DNA of 64,000 nucleotides, taken from NCBI GenBank assembly GCA_039105265.1, contig JAPFFF010000041.1, forward strand, positions 434,001-498,000. The letters are read 5' to 3'. Below are positions 46,917 through 58,085 of this stretch, piece by piece. Position 1 is the stretch's first letter; each line of letters opens with the position of its first letter. The translations under genes were made by a program, and so were the position numbers. The stretch comes from Tritrichomonas musculus. Its lineage: Eukaryota > Parabasalia > Tritrichomonadida > Tritrichomonadidae. The notes beneath the pieces are model-generated. The model searched no databases. It was given only the letters and a program-made list of their open reading frames with translations, and had not been told where the DNA came from.

Positions 46917-47765
46917 TTAAGCATCATTTTCTTCCTCTTTTTCCTCAATCATTTGGACCTTCGATTCGATACTATTTTTTGTTTCAAGTTTATGAAGTGA
47001 CATGTCAAAACTGCCGCCGTTTTCAACGAGCAAACCGTAGCAGAAGCTTTTCATGTCTATCGAGAAAGGTGCCAGCGAGGCGACTTTCAAGTTCTCGTCA
47101 ACGTATGTCGCGTGAGTGTGGCCGGTGATGAGCCAATCTTGAGGCGAAATTTTTGACCTCTGCGCGATTTTATTTGTGACGAGGAATGATTGAATTTCTT
47201 CGTATGAAAGTTTGAATGGATTTCCAAAATCGTGGGCAAAAAAAATTGGACGATTTGATGTTGATGGGCTCTCAATTTTCAATAGCTTTGTTTGAATGTA
47301 GTGCATCGAGCCGTGTACACGCAATCTACGGTAAATGCCGCGATCATGATTGCCTGAAATGAATTGTATTGGAATTGCGAATTCAGAAAAGGCATCAAGG
47401 AACTTTTGGCCAAGGTTCTCGCGGTCTTGGGCCCGATAATCAATCATATCGCCAAGCCAAAAAATTACATTGGCCGAATTTTCTGTAACTATGTCTTTGA
47501 GGTAATTGTAAAGAATAGGAATATTTGGCTCGCCTGGGAAAAATTTGCCTAAATGAGTATCTGTAATGACAATTGCACGCATTCCTTTTGTTTGACTAGA
47601 TGGTATGATATGCAAATCGCACTGATAATTTCTGAGCGGCATTAAAGGAATATTTCCAAATTTCTGAACTTGTTGATTATCATCTTCAATAACATTTGAC
47701 CAATTTTGACTGGGTTCATTTGTTATATTCGAAGAAGTATTTAACTCACTTTGTGTGTTACCCAT
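46917..47765 (-). CDS. Calcineurin-like metallophosphoesterase, 282 aa
   Basis: Complete frame from the ATG at 47765. The metal-binding blocks of the family are all present and in order: DTH (69-71), GD in WLGDMID (105-106), GNHD (138-141), an HD pair (178-179) and GHTH (215-218). It should therefore be an active two-metal phosphoesterase; its substrate cannot be told. The protein starts MGNTQSEL, a good N-myristoylation signal (Gly2, Ser6), pointing to membrane association. The tail (265-282) is very acidic. The stop codon is embedded in TAAATTT, matching the TAAA polyadenylation signal known from trichomonads. A TCATA word ends 1 nt before the ATG, giving a possible but very short leader. 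Both flanks are transposon or decayed sequence, making this one of the few clearly intact genes here. Confidence 0.92.
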   Translation of the reverse strand: MGNTQSELNTSSNITNEPSQNWSNVIEDDNQQVQKFGNIPLMPLRNYQCDLHIIPSSQTKGMRAIVITDTHLGKFFPGEPNIPILYNYLKDIVTENSANVIFWLGDMIDYRAQDRENLGQKFLDAFSEFAIPIQFISGNHDRGIYRRLRVHGSMHYIQTKLLKIESPSTSNRPIFFAHDFGNPFKLSYEEIQSFLVTNKIAQRSKISPQDWLITGHTHATYVDENLKVASLAPFSIDMKSFCYGLLVENGGSFDMSLHKLETKNSIESKVQMIEEKEEENDA

Positions 47766-48133
47766 TATGAAGATTGATGTGGTTTATAAATAATTATATT
47801 TTGAAGGAACTATGATTTTTAACTTTTTCAATTACTCTTTTCAAAAAGTTAATACATCACAAATTCAATTTTTATTTGAAAAATATAAACAAATTTACTT
47901 GAATACTAATACATATAAGAAACATTATATTAATTAAATGAAAGTATAAAATCAAATTACTGAAATTAGCATTTAGATTCAGATAAGTGAGTAATTATTC
48001 TTTGAATAAGAATATGGCAAATCGTTTTTTCATTAAATATTTGAAAGAAATAGTTGTATAAATAATTTGATCTTATTAAAAAAAGTTAAAAATAAAATCA
48101 AAGAATTGTAAAAATAATATTTAAAATAAAAAA
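47766..48133. other. AT-rich intergenic stretch
   Basis: About 370 bases between the phosphoesterase start and the end of the broken LRR gene. Nothing recognised apart from the possible TCATA initiator at 47766-47770 (minus strand) for the phosphoesterase. Confidence 0.4.
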
Positions 48134-49905
48134 TTAATCTCTCCAAATGACTTGTGTTTTACGAGGAATTGCTCCATTGCCAATGTTGTATAATAATGAT
48201 GGAAGTGATATTTTAGGGAGTCATTGGGCGCAAGTTCAGATTGATGTTACTGCTGAATGAATTTCAATTTCTCTCATTGCCAAAAACAAACTGAAAGCTG
48301 ACTCTCCAATTGATTGTAAAGAAGAAGGGAGTGAAATTTCGGATAAAGAAGAACATTCACTGAATTCAAACTTTTCAATGGTTTTCACTGATTGTGGAAT
48401 TCCGATCTTTGTGAGCGCCGTGCATTTTGTGAAAGCTGACTCAACGATTGAAATGAGAGTGAAGTGCATTCGCTGAACGCCCAAATTCCAATTGATTTAA
48501 CTGATGAAGGAATTGAAATTTGAGTGAGAGATGTGCAACTACTGAAACTTGATTCTCCAAATTTTACTGATGGAGAAATTGATGTTTTGGTTAATGAAGA
48601 ACATTCAGAAAAACTACAATTTCCAATTAAAATAACAGAATTGGGAATTGATATTTCTATTAAAGATTTACAAGATTGGAAAGCATTATTTTTGATTGTA
48701 GTAACAGAAGAAGGAATTGATATTCTTTGTAAAGAATCGCATAATCTGAAAGTTGAATCATTAGTTGATGTTATAGAAGAAGGAATTGATATTTCGGCTA
48801 AAGAACTGCATGCTAAGAATTCACTTTGTCCAATTAAAGTTACAGATGGTGGAATTAATACTTTTACTAATGAATCGTAGAATGAAAAAGCATTTGATTC
48901 AATTGAAGTTACTGATGGTGGAATTGATATTTCTTTTAAAGAATTGCAATAACCAAATGCACTCGATCCAAATGAAGTTAAAGAAGATGGAATTTCAAAT
49001 GATACTTTTTTTAATGAATTGCATGGTTCAAAGACACCGGAACAAAATGAATTTACTGAAGAAGGAATTATTACTTCTACAAGATTTGAACATTTTTCAA
49101 AAGTTCCACTTTGAATTACTGTTAGAGAAGAAGGAATTGATATATAAGTCAATGATGAGCATGTTGCAAAAGCATTTGGTTTGATTGAAGTTACTGAAGA
49201 TGGATTTGATAAATGCTTCAACGATACACAATTTTGGAAAGCACAAGATTCTATTGATTTCACTGAAGGGGGAATCGTTACATGCAAAAGTGATGTACAA
49301 CCTTCAAAAGACCTTTTTATTTTAATAACTGATGAATCAATCCTGATATAATTAATATATTTGCTTCGATGAAACATTTGATCTGTTTCTTGAAGTTCTG
49401 AAATAAAAATTGCGATTTTTAAACTTCGCTTTTCCATTTCAGATTTTTTTAGATTGATGAAATAATCATAAATCTCTTTAAATAATATATGAGGATATTT
49501 GATTTCAATCGAGACATTTTGAAATTCTTTCAAACAATTTGTGAATTCCGAATTGTCAAATGATTTGTTCCTGAAAAGAACTTCTGTCGTTTCTGAAAGA
49601 ATTATAAACTGGCAATTATTATTCAATTCTAATAAAGGTGATTTATCATCATCGGTAATAACTTGAATGCATTTGCTTTTTTCTGTTTTGAATTGCATGA
49701 GATAAGACAATAAATCGTTGATTTTTGGAAGAAACTCATTTGTTTTAGCTGCTAGAGAATGAAGAAGTAATTATGAAATTGTTTGGATTTTAAAGGAAGT
49801 GAATTAGATACAAGAATATTTAATCCTTTTTTCATTAAATAAAATTCTTTATAATTATTAGAACTAAAGTATTTTTCCTCTTCTGATTCTACTGTCGAAT
49901 GTTAA
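48134..49905 (-). pseudogene. Broken BspA-type LRR gene
   Basis: The longest frame (ATG at 49698, MQFKTEKSK, down to 48385, about 437 codons) has an unrecognised N-terminal region of about 115 residues and then about twelve LRR_5 units (S..F..C.SL..ISIPSSVTSI). The unit in progress at about 48450 continues in another frame (ISIVESAFTKCTALTKIGIP) to 48236 and, past two in-phase TGA codons, to a plausible C-terminus LPKISLPSLLYNIGNG...VIWRD ending at 48134. Upstream of 49698 protein-like frames (KTNEFLPKINDLL; YFSSNNYKEFYLMKKGLNIL) show the gene once began further up. At least four disruptions, so decay rather than one sequencing error. Host gene family; original length about 580 residues. Confidence 0.7.
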
Positions 49906-49916
49906 TCTGATGATGA

Positions 49917-52427
49917 TTATTCATTGAATTCGTTTTGACCTGTTTTAAGACTTTTGATAACTTTATGCAAGCTTTTATTTTCATTCGTCAATTGTAATGC
50001 ATCGTTTTTCAATTGTTCATTGTCAATTTTCAATTTATTATTATCAGTCATCAAATGCTGATTATCCTGAATTATTTGTTTATTTGTTTTGTTTAATTCG
50101 GTATTTTTGTCTATCGATTGTTCTAATCGTGTTTTGAGTTTTTTCCATATCTGATATTTCTGTCTCAATGTCTTCAATATCTTTGATTTGTTTATCTTCT
50201 AAAAAATGTTCTCCTTTTGGTAATTGAATGTTACTTGAATTTAATATTTCCAATTTCTTCTTTTTGGTTTGCAACTGTTGATTATCTTTGGATAATATTT
50301 CATTCTTCGATGTTAATTTCATTTTTTCAAAGTTTAACTTTTCATTATTTATGGCCATGTTGATAGTATCAAATTTTATTTTTTGCATCTCTTTGTTTTC
50401 TTCTTCGTTCTCTTCCTCAAAATTGAATATAAATTCTTCTATTTCTTTCATGATTGGGCATTTTTCAACCGAATTCCTATATCTTTTTTATCTTTCTTTT
50501 TTTGGTAAATGATAAATAAATCATTTATACATAAAATGATTAAAGATTTCATATTATTGATGAGATTAATGTGTTCTTGAATTTCATATTCCATTTTTGA
50601 AATTTCTGTATTATATTGTGTTATTTGAACATCGCCTTTTGGATTTTCATTATATTCTTGAAATTCTTTTTCAGATTTTTTACTTTGTTGTTGGATTTGA
50701 GATATACCTGACAATGAAAGTTGTTTTTCGAGTTTTTGAATATTTTGTTTAACATTATCAATATCAGTTGAATCTAAAAGATTTTTGAGCTCATTGATTT
50801 CTTTTTCTAAAGTTTTATTGTCTCTTTCGAATTGCTCTTTTTCATTTTCAAATTGTTTTGTCATATTATTTGGTTGTTCTTGTAATTCACTTGATGTTTC
50901 TTTTTCTGATGCATAATTTTGCATTAGTTCATCGTTCACTTTTTGCATTTCACCTATTTTTGATTGATTTATAGTTAATGTTCCATCGATTAATGAATTC
51001 ATTGCGTCAATTATATTTGATTGTTCTTGAATTTGAATTTTCATTCTAGAAATTTATGCATTTTTATTAGTTGGTGATTTTTGATTTTGCTTTTGTAATG
51101 CTTCACATGATTAATTTTGCGTTTTGTTTTCATATTCACTATCATTGGATGTATAAAATTGATTTTGGAGTTTTTGGATACTTTGTTTAGCTTTTTGAAC
51201 ATTTACTAGATCAAAAAGAGCTTTTAACTCATTAATTTCATTTTCAATATCTTCATTATCGTTTTTAATTTGCTTTTTTTGCTCCTTCTCTACTTCAAAT
51301 AGTTTTGTCATATTATTTAATTGTTCTTGCAATTCACTTGATGTTTCTTTTTCTTTTGGGTAGCTCTCTGATAGTTCTGCCTTTTCTTTTGTAATAGATG
51401 AAATTGTATTACTCATTTCAATTATTTGTTTTTCGTTAACAGAAACTTCATATCTCAATGATATTAAAATAAGGTGAAGATCTTCAATTGACGATATTCC
51501 ACAATTATCACGAATTTCATCAATACTATTTGATTTTTTATGAACTTTTCGTTTATGTGGTTGAATTTCTTCATCTGTGATTGAATCTGATGAATTATCA
51601 TGATGAACTGGAGATAAAAGCAATCTTCGCTGTTTTTGTTCATTCATGATGTAATTCAAGAAATTATCTTCTTGCGAACCAAACTTCTTGTTTTGATATA
51701 TCGGAGAACTCGAAACCTTCAATTTTTAATAAACAAGAGTTTGTGGGTTTTCTTCTGTTTCAAAGTAAAACTTATATTTTTCATTCATTCGAGATGATTG
51801 GACACAATATGCTATTTCTCGCCAAAATGGATCTTTATCTGCATTATCGAATGAATCAATTAAATTTGTTTCAATCTTCCAGTGTCGTAAACTTTTTCGT
51901 CTGATTTATTTTGAATTTGACATTGGTAAAATAAATCTACTGATTTGTGGTTTTTCCTGAACATTCTGATTGATTATCGAAAAAAACTTGAGAATAAACT
52001 CGACTTTTTCTAATGTTATTTGCTTGTCAATTCCTGTAAAACGCCAAATTATGAAATCAATACTGTTTTCTAAATCATTGTTAAAAACTTTTGTGATTAT
52101 TTTTTTAAGCTGTGGTTTCAGAAAATGCTTGTTTTATTTTTTGATTTGGTAATGGCTCAATATGTGCTTTTTGTTGATTTGGTGGAGATTGATCAGAATC
52201 TTTAATGATAACTTGCTTAATTATTAAAAGCCCTTGATGACAAACTTTTGCTAATTAAATCATTATTTTTTTTGTAATCGTAGGTTTATTTGTGGACGAT
52301 TTTGAATCTTGAATTATCTCTTGTCGAGATTTACTATTTGGTGATTGATTCCTACTTGCGCTTTAGGAGAATTGCTTTTCTTTGAATTTGATGAAAATGG
52401 ACTATGAAATACTTTTTGTTTATTCAT
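49917..52427 (-). pseudogene. Broken coiled-coil protein gene
   Basis: A set of abutting minus-strand frames is rich in Glu/Lys/Gln/Asn heptads: 51111-51722, 50448-51044, 50080-50451 and 49917-50177. The first two share a repeated segment (EKETSSELQEQ, NNMTK, EINELK, NIQKL/SIQKL), showing an internal duplication of about 200 residues. Further upstream, from an ATG at 52427 (MNKQKVFHSPFSSNSKKSN), other short frames look coding (DPFWREIAYCVQSSRMNEKY). Together they outline one long coiled-coil protein of about 800 residues, possibly cytoskeletal or a tether, interrupted many times. No conserved domain was recognised. It may be a pseudogene, or partly reflect errors in A/T runs, but the number of breaks favours decay. 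Confidence 0.55.
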
Positions 52428-52733
52428 TTATGTATAAATAAATTATCTTTGACTAATAATAAAAAGCATATAGGGTCTATTTTCTATTAAAAAGTTTATT
52501 TTACAGCCAAATATATTCACAAATTATTAAAAAAAGAAGGTCTTCTTTTCTTGTCAAAAAATATTTCATTATAATAATAAATAGTGCTTTTTGATTACTT
52601 TTAAAATTTTTTTAGTTAATTCAAGTAATAAATCAATCAATATCAAATAAACAAAAATAATTATGAAAAATTCCTTGATTCTCCAAAAGTTTCATAATTG
52701 TGATAAGAAGGCTAGAAAAGGATTCTAAAATAA

Positions 52734-52958
52734 TTTTACAGAGATAAATGTAATGGAATTCAATATAGTGGCAAATCTATTACAGAGATACCTAATATTT
52801 TGTTTAATCCAGAAGATAAAGTATTATTTGCAAACTGTCCAGATTTCCTTGATATAAACGGCTCATTAAAAGCTTTTACGATTGACTTCTTACTTGAATC
52901 TTTTTCAAAAAGAAATAACAGAATCACTGTATTAGTAGTTTTTTCACAGCTGAATTAG
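52734..52958 (+). pseudogene. Short coding relic, unrecognised
   Basis: A 74-codon frame without a start codon, of protein-like composition (SGKSITEIPNILFNPEDKVL, FLDINGSLKAFTIDF). It lies in otherwise featureless AT-rich DNA. The family was not recognised; it may be a broken copy of a repeat-family gene. Confidence 0.3.
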
Positions 52959-54032
52959 AATCAGCTCGAACTTTTCTAATATGTCAAGATTTTGATTTGC
53001 TATTAAGATGAATCATTGATTTTTGTGAAAATATAATAAAATTATATCATTTAAAATGATTGATTATGAAACTAAATAAAAATATTAATCAAGTAATTAA
53101 CAATTATTTTAATTGGTGCGGCTTTATTAATATGAGTTTAAGGCGGTAGTCTCCTAATTTTTCGTAAACCATTCAATATTGATAAAACTCATAGAATTGA
53201 AGTTTCAATGGTAATATACTATGAAAAAGTTAAATGATCTTGATATTTGTCCTTAACGATCAAAATAAAAAAAATAGTTTTTTCTTTTCTTTGTTTCTAT
53301 GGTAAAAAATTGCAATTTTTTAAAAATAAGATTATAAAAAATATCTACATATTTAACCCATTTTATTGAAATATTAATTAAATTAAAATACCTTTTCTTT
53401 TATGGCTTTTTTTCAAAAAACGTGGAACGAATAAATATTAAAAAAAAATAATTAATAGCATAATTTCCTTGCTTTAAATTAAAAGCAAATTTAACAATAA
53501 AATTCTTTTTTGAAATAATATTTTTTTGATATAATTATCATCTTTTTTTCAATTCATGCCATAGGCTTTTAAAATGGCTTTAAGCAATTTTTTAAATTTT
53601 GGAATCGATATGATTCAAATCTTATCAAAAAAAAAAAATGTCATACATTTACCAAAAAAAATTAGTTAAAATATTAGTAAAACCAAATCTACATATTATT
53701 ATGACTCTTTTTGCCTTAAATACCCAGTGAATGGCAGAAAAAAAAAATCTAAATATTTTCATATTATTATCATTTTGATTTTATTTTATAAAGGAGATAG
53801 AAAAATGATTCGCTTTTTAATAATTTTAACAATATATCATTATAAACCTGCTATTTTAATAATTTTTCTCAATCTTTTCCTTATTTTTGTGAGAACTCAT
53901 TGAATTATAGCATTGAATTTGAAAACTACCTCCTTAATAATAATAATAATAATAAAAATAATTATCATTCTTTTATAGGATTACGAAATTGTGAAACTTC
54001 ATATTTAAAAATTATCTTTTTATACTTAAGGA
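52959..54032. other. AT-rich intergenic stretch
   Basis: About 1.07 kb without a recognised gene. Contains an (AAT)n-type run near 53936-53955 and A/T homopolymers. The slightly GC-richer word TAAGGCGGTAGTCTCC near 53140 stands out from its surroundings, but no partner or repeat was found for it. Confidence 0.4.
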
Positions 54033-54548
54033 TTAAAAATAAACAGGTATATGATCAATTCTTTTCTTCAAAAAATTGGAAATATCTTCTTCTTTAAAGC
54101 CATTGCCTTTGAGATTTAATGAATGGACGCCATCCATAACTTCTTTGGAAAGATATTCCAAAAATTCAGATCCATTTTCTCCTAAATTATTATTAGAAAA
54201 GTCATATGAAACTTTAGCATATGGATCTGATAATTGGAATAAAATATCTTTTACCTGGTCTGCATTGAGGTTGCAATTAATAATTCCAAATGTGTTGCCT
54301 TGATAGAAAGATGGAATACATATATTTGTATCTTCATCAATTATACAATTGTTATAAATTATTTTTTCAGGATATTCAATACATGTAATAATTCTTAAAT
54401 AATCTTCCATTTGTGGTTCTATAATAATGCCTTCAAAAGTAATAGTTTTTCCTATTAATTGTTCTGAGTGTTCTGATAAATCGACAATATCTTGAAAGCT
54501 TCTAGCAATTGGCGATTCTTCTTCCCAAATTTTTGTTGATGTACTCAT
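54033..54548 (-). CDS. Small LRR-like protein, 171 aa
   Basis: Complete frame from the ATG at 54548 (MSTSTKIWEEE). Residues about 1-100 are unrecognised and acidic; about 105-160 contain two RNI-like leucine-rich units (VSYDFSNNNLGENGSEFLEYL, then VHSLNLKGNGFKEEDISNFL), as in ribonuclease-inhibitor-type LRRs rather than the LRR_5 type seen elsewhere here. No signal peptide or membrane segment. A TCATT initiator lies 18 nt upstream. It could be a short full-length gene or a truncated member of a larger LRR family; the good initiator favours an expressed gene. Role unknown. Confidence 0.6.
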   Translation of the reverse strand: MSTSTKIWEEESPIARSFQDIVDLSEHSEQLIGKTITFEGIIIEPQMEDYLRIITCIEYPEKIIYNNCIIDEDTNICIPSFYQGNTFGIINCNLNADQVKDILFQLSDPYAKVSYDFSNNNLGENGSEFLEYLSKEVMDGVHSLNLKGNGFKEEDISNFLKKRIDHIPVYF

Positions 54549-54563
54549 GACTTCTTTTATTAA

Positions 54564-54568
54564 AATGA
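54564..54568 (-). promoter_or_regulatory. Trichomonad initiator (Inr), TCATT, of the small LRR gene
   Basis: The minus strand reads ATATCATTTTAATAAAAG, then AAGTC-ATG. TCATT matches TCAY(T/A), with the presumed start site 18 to 19 nt before the ATG. In AT-rich DNA a chance match is likely enough that this stays tentative. Confidence 0.4.
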
Positions 54569-54967
54569 TATTAGATTTATTCTCTTTTATATATAAAAAC
54601 GTTGTTCACTTTTTGAATGAACTTTGAGAAAAAAAATTTTAAAAAAAAATTTTTTCTAACTTTTTCAGATACATTTCAAGAAAAATTAAGTCAATTTCAA
54701 TTCTGTAAATTTTATAAAATAACTAAATTTAAAAAAAAAAAAACGTTTATTTAATATTAGAATTGTGAATTGAAATGAGAAACATTCAAAAACTCAAAAT
54801 CAATTTCATATTGGCAATGAAAACCCCAATTTTTTCATAGACCACGAAATTACTTTTTATTAATTTGACCTGTTATATGTTGAATTCTTTATTTCATTCT
54901 ATTATTCTATTATTGGGCAAACTTTATCAAAACAAAAAAATATATGATATTGGAATTGTGAATTGAT
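54569..54967. other. AT-rich intergenic stretch
   Basis: About 400 bases between the small LRR gene and the 3' end of the broken LRR gene. Homopolymer-rich, no gene or repeat recognised. Confidence 0.4.
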
Positions 54968-57900
54968 TCAGATGCTTTTAATTGATGATTCTGCAACAGC
55001 AGCTGAATCGATAACTTCAAGTTCTGAATCATCATTATATTCAATGCCAGCAAGATCAGAGCACATGTTGAAAGCCGATGAAGAAATTCTTTCAATATGA
55101 GATGGAACCACTGCAATATCGAGGTTTCTTCCAGCAAAAAGCAAGATATCAAAAATGTCACTTTTTATGTCTGATTTTTTGAGTAGAAAAGTTCCATCAA
55201 AACTGATGTATTTGTTTTCTTTCTGGACGGCATTGATTTCATTCAAGAACTCCAAATTGACGCACCAATCTTTATCAAAGCCAACCACGTCAGATGGCAA
55301 TGTGAGACTATTCATTTGACTGTTAGAGAACGCTTCTTCTTCAATTGTTTTGAGCTCAGAATTTTCATTACAAATGACGCTTTCTAAATTGACGCATTCA
55401 GAAAAATTTGCAAACGGTTTTGACATGAGGTGTGATTGTTATCGTTTTGAAAGTACATTCAGAAAATGCACCTGTTTCTATTACTTCAAGTTTGGAGTTG
55501 TTCTGAAAAGTAACGGTTCCAAGAAGGTGATTGCAATTGAATGCGGATTCTTCAACGATTCGCACAGACGAAGGAAATTGAATTGAATAGAGAAGAGACA
55601 TATCGAGTGCTTTACTTTCAATGATCTCCAAGCAAGAGTCTTCTAAGAACTCGAGCTTTCTAACATTACAACGGTTTAAGGCGAATGATTCAAAGATTCG
55701 CACAAATGATGGAATCGTCAACGTTTCATGATTATTCCAGCTGGCGTAAAGAAGCACGTCAAAAACGTCACTTTTTGGATCTGATTTCCCAAGAAGCATT
55801 CGATTGTCACCAGCAGATATAAAGTTCTTATTCTTAGGATGGACACAAATGTTTTTGAGTGCCGAAAAACCCTTGCACCAATTTTTTTTCAAAAAACGAA
55901 AAACGAGCTGGAGTTTCAATGTTCGACAAATTCGACAAAAGAAAGGCATTATCCTCAATCACTCTCAGGTTTGAATCTTCAGAGAATTCAATTGATTGTA
56001 AGTTCACACATTCTTCAAACGCACCTCTAGAAATTGCATTCACACATGATGGAATTCTCACTTTTTCAATAGCTGATCGGAGGAACAAATAACTTTCTAT
56101 TTTCGCCAACTTCGAGTTCTTTTCAAAGCTGATTTTATGCAGATTATTGCATTTTTCGAAAACGTTCATATTGATTTCTGTCACACTTGCTGGAATGACA
56201 ATGTTATCAACAAACGATCCCCTAAAGGCGAATTTATCAATCGAAAAGAACACGCTGCATGATATCTTCCTGACAGATGAAGGGATTTCTATCTCAGTGA
56301 GTGATGTGTTATTGAATACATGCTCATAAATAATTTTCAATTGAGAATCCTCAGAAAATTCGACTTTTTCAATGCTAAAACAATTTTCAAAAGAAGCTGA
56401 TAAAATTTTCTTAATAAAGGAAGGCACTTTTGCCCTCACAATGTTTCGCTTTGCAAACAGAAGAGTATCATATTCATCCTGTAAATGATTGTTCTTAAAA
56501 ACAACATATTTTTCATCTTCGTTATCTCCGAAAATAGCGATGTTTTTCACTTCACTTTCAAGTATTTTAAACTCTTTGAAACTCGGAGGGCTTACGCACC
56601 ATCCACTTCGAAAACTAGCGGCGCTTGATGGAATTGTAATAGATTCAATTGAAGTATTGAAAAGTGCAAATCTTCCAATGATCTGTATTTCTGAATCCAT
56701 CGAAAACACAACTTTTTGAAGGCTTTGACTGCCCCAAAAAGCGAAAGGTGAAATGAATCTGACAGAAGACGGAATGATTGCATTCACAGTGTCTCTCTGG
56801 GCAAAAACGAGTGTGTCTATTACTCGAATGAACGAAGGATTGTTGACTATTTTTATGTCCCTAGGTGCACAATGAAGGACATCATAAACGTCACTTTTTT
56901 CAACTGACTTTCCAACGATGAATATCTCATGCTTCTTGACGTGGAGCTCCACGTCTACGCATTCCAAAACCGTTCCAGCACGCCAACCCTTGTTTAGCTG
57001 TGTTATACTTTTCGGTATAGTAACCGTTTTTATTTCCGTTTCATTGAAAATGTATTTATCAAAAAAAGTCAGTTTTGAATTCGCTTGAAACTCGAATTGG
57101 CAAAGTTCGCAGCCGAAGAAGGCTTCTTCTTTTGATCGTGCTATCGTAAAAGGTATGCTTTTCAATTCTTTTCAATTCAGAATTGTCTGAAAATTGAATC
57201 GTTTTGACACTTTTTTGTTTTTGAATGCATTCTCAAAAATTGAGTCAATAACGTATTCTTTATCGTCCTTTTCAATTGCCCTTGGAATGATAATGTCTCC
57301 TCGTGCTTCAAGACATCGGAAAATAACCGCTGTTCTATCGTCTTCGTTCAATGTATACAGAATTCCTTCAAAATCGATTTTTATCTTTGAAAATTCATTA
57401 ACAAAACGAGCATCGCCAGAATTGCAGGCGTGAGTAATTGAGTATTGATTTCTGGTAAATTTATTCTGGGATTTATCAAAGAACTTGTAAACAAAGTCTT
57501 GATTATTTGATGATATTTGGTTTTTGCTTCAATAAGACTATCTTGATTTTTCATGTATGCAGATTTCTGCTGTGTAAGTAGGTTTTGGTTTTATTTTGAT
57601 TACAATTTCGATAATATTTTTAATCCTTTCAAACTCATTGCTTAGCAAAGAATATTCTGTAATATTACTTTAAAAGAGAAAAATTTAAAAGTGAGCATTT
57701 TGATCTTGTTATCAAGCTTGATAATCACTGTGTTAGCATTCAAGTCCATCATAAAAGTTTTCATTGATATCTTGTCCTTTTTTGCTCAAGGAAATTTCTG
57801 AACCAGGCAATTTGATTCTTCCTAACAAAACATAGTAAGGAGGAGTGAATAATATTTGAGTCATTTCTTTGACAATATCAGTGATTTCATTCACAATTCC

Positions 57901-57996
57901 ATAATTACAATCAAATATTAAATCCACTAAAGATGTTGAATATTGAATTTTTATTTCATTATTGTTATCACATTTGGTAAAAGTAAATTCTCTCAT
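54968..57996 (-). pseudogene. Broken BspA-type LRR gene with N-terminal trichomonad domain
   Basis: One gene spread over several frames. 57733-57996 starts with an ATG and MREFTFTKCDNNNEIKIQYS, like the N-terminal domain found before ankyrin or LRR regions in trichomonad proteins. Between 57660 and 57430 frames such as EFERIKNIIEIVIKIKPK, KYHQIIKTLFTSSLINPR and SITHACNSGDARFVNEF follow. From about 57400 the LRR cap appears (FEGILYTLNEDDR, GDIIIPRAIE), then LRR_5 units in 55834-57165, 55398-55958 and 54968-55426. At about 57200, 55880 and 55420 the same unit continues in a neighbouring frame, with the slips near 55880 and 55420 in A/T runs. At least five breaks in all. Original length roughly 1000 residues. 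Host family. Confidence 0.72.
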
Positions 57997-58030
57997 ATTA
58001 TTAGAATTGTTTTCGTTTGTGTTTTCTTTT

Positions 58031-58085
58031 ATTTTGTATTCACTCCTCCTTACTATGTTTTGTTTGGAGTGAATACAAAATAAAT
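58031..58085. repeat. 18-bp-arm hairpin containing an inverted copy of the neighbouring coding sequence
   Basis: Arms TTATTTTGTATTCACTCC (58031-58048) and its exact reverse complement (58068-58085) enclose a 19-nt loop. Bases 58039-58066 are the exact reverse complement of 57824-57851, inside the N-terminal frame at 57733-57996. The hairpin ends 35 nt before that frame's ATG. Confidence 0.8.

Noticed and set aside
48134-49905. Alternative genetic code (TGA read as an amino acid) to explain two in-phase TGA codons near the LRR gene end
   Set aside because: Other genes here stop at TGA, and the same locus has frame slips, so ordinary decay is simpler.
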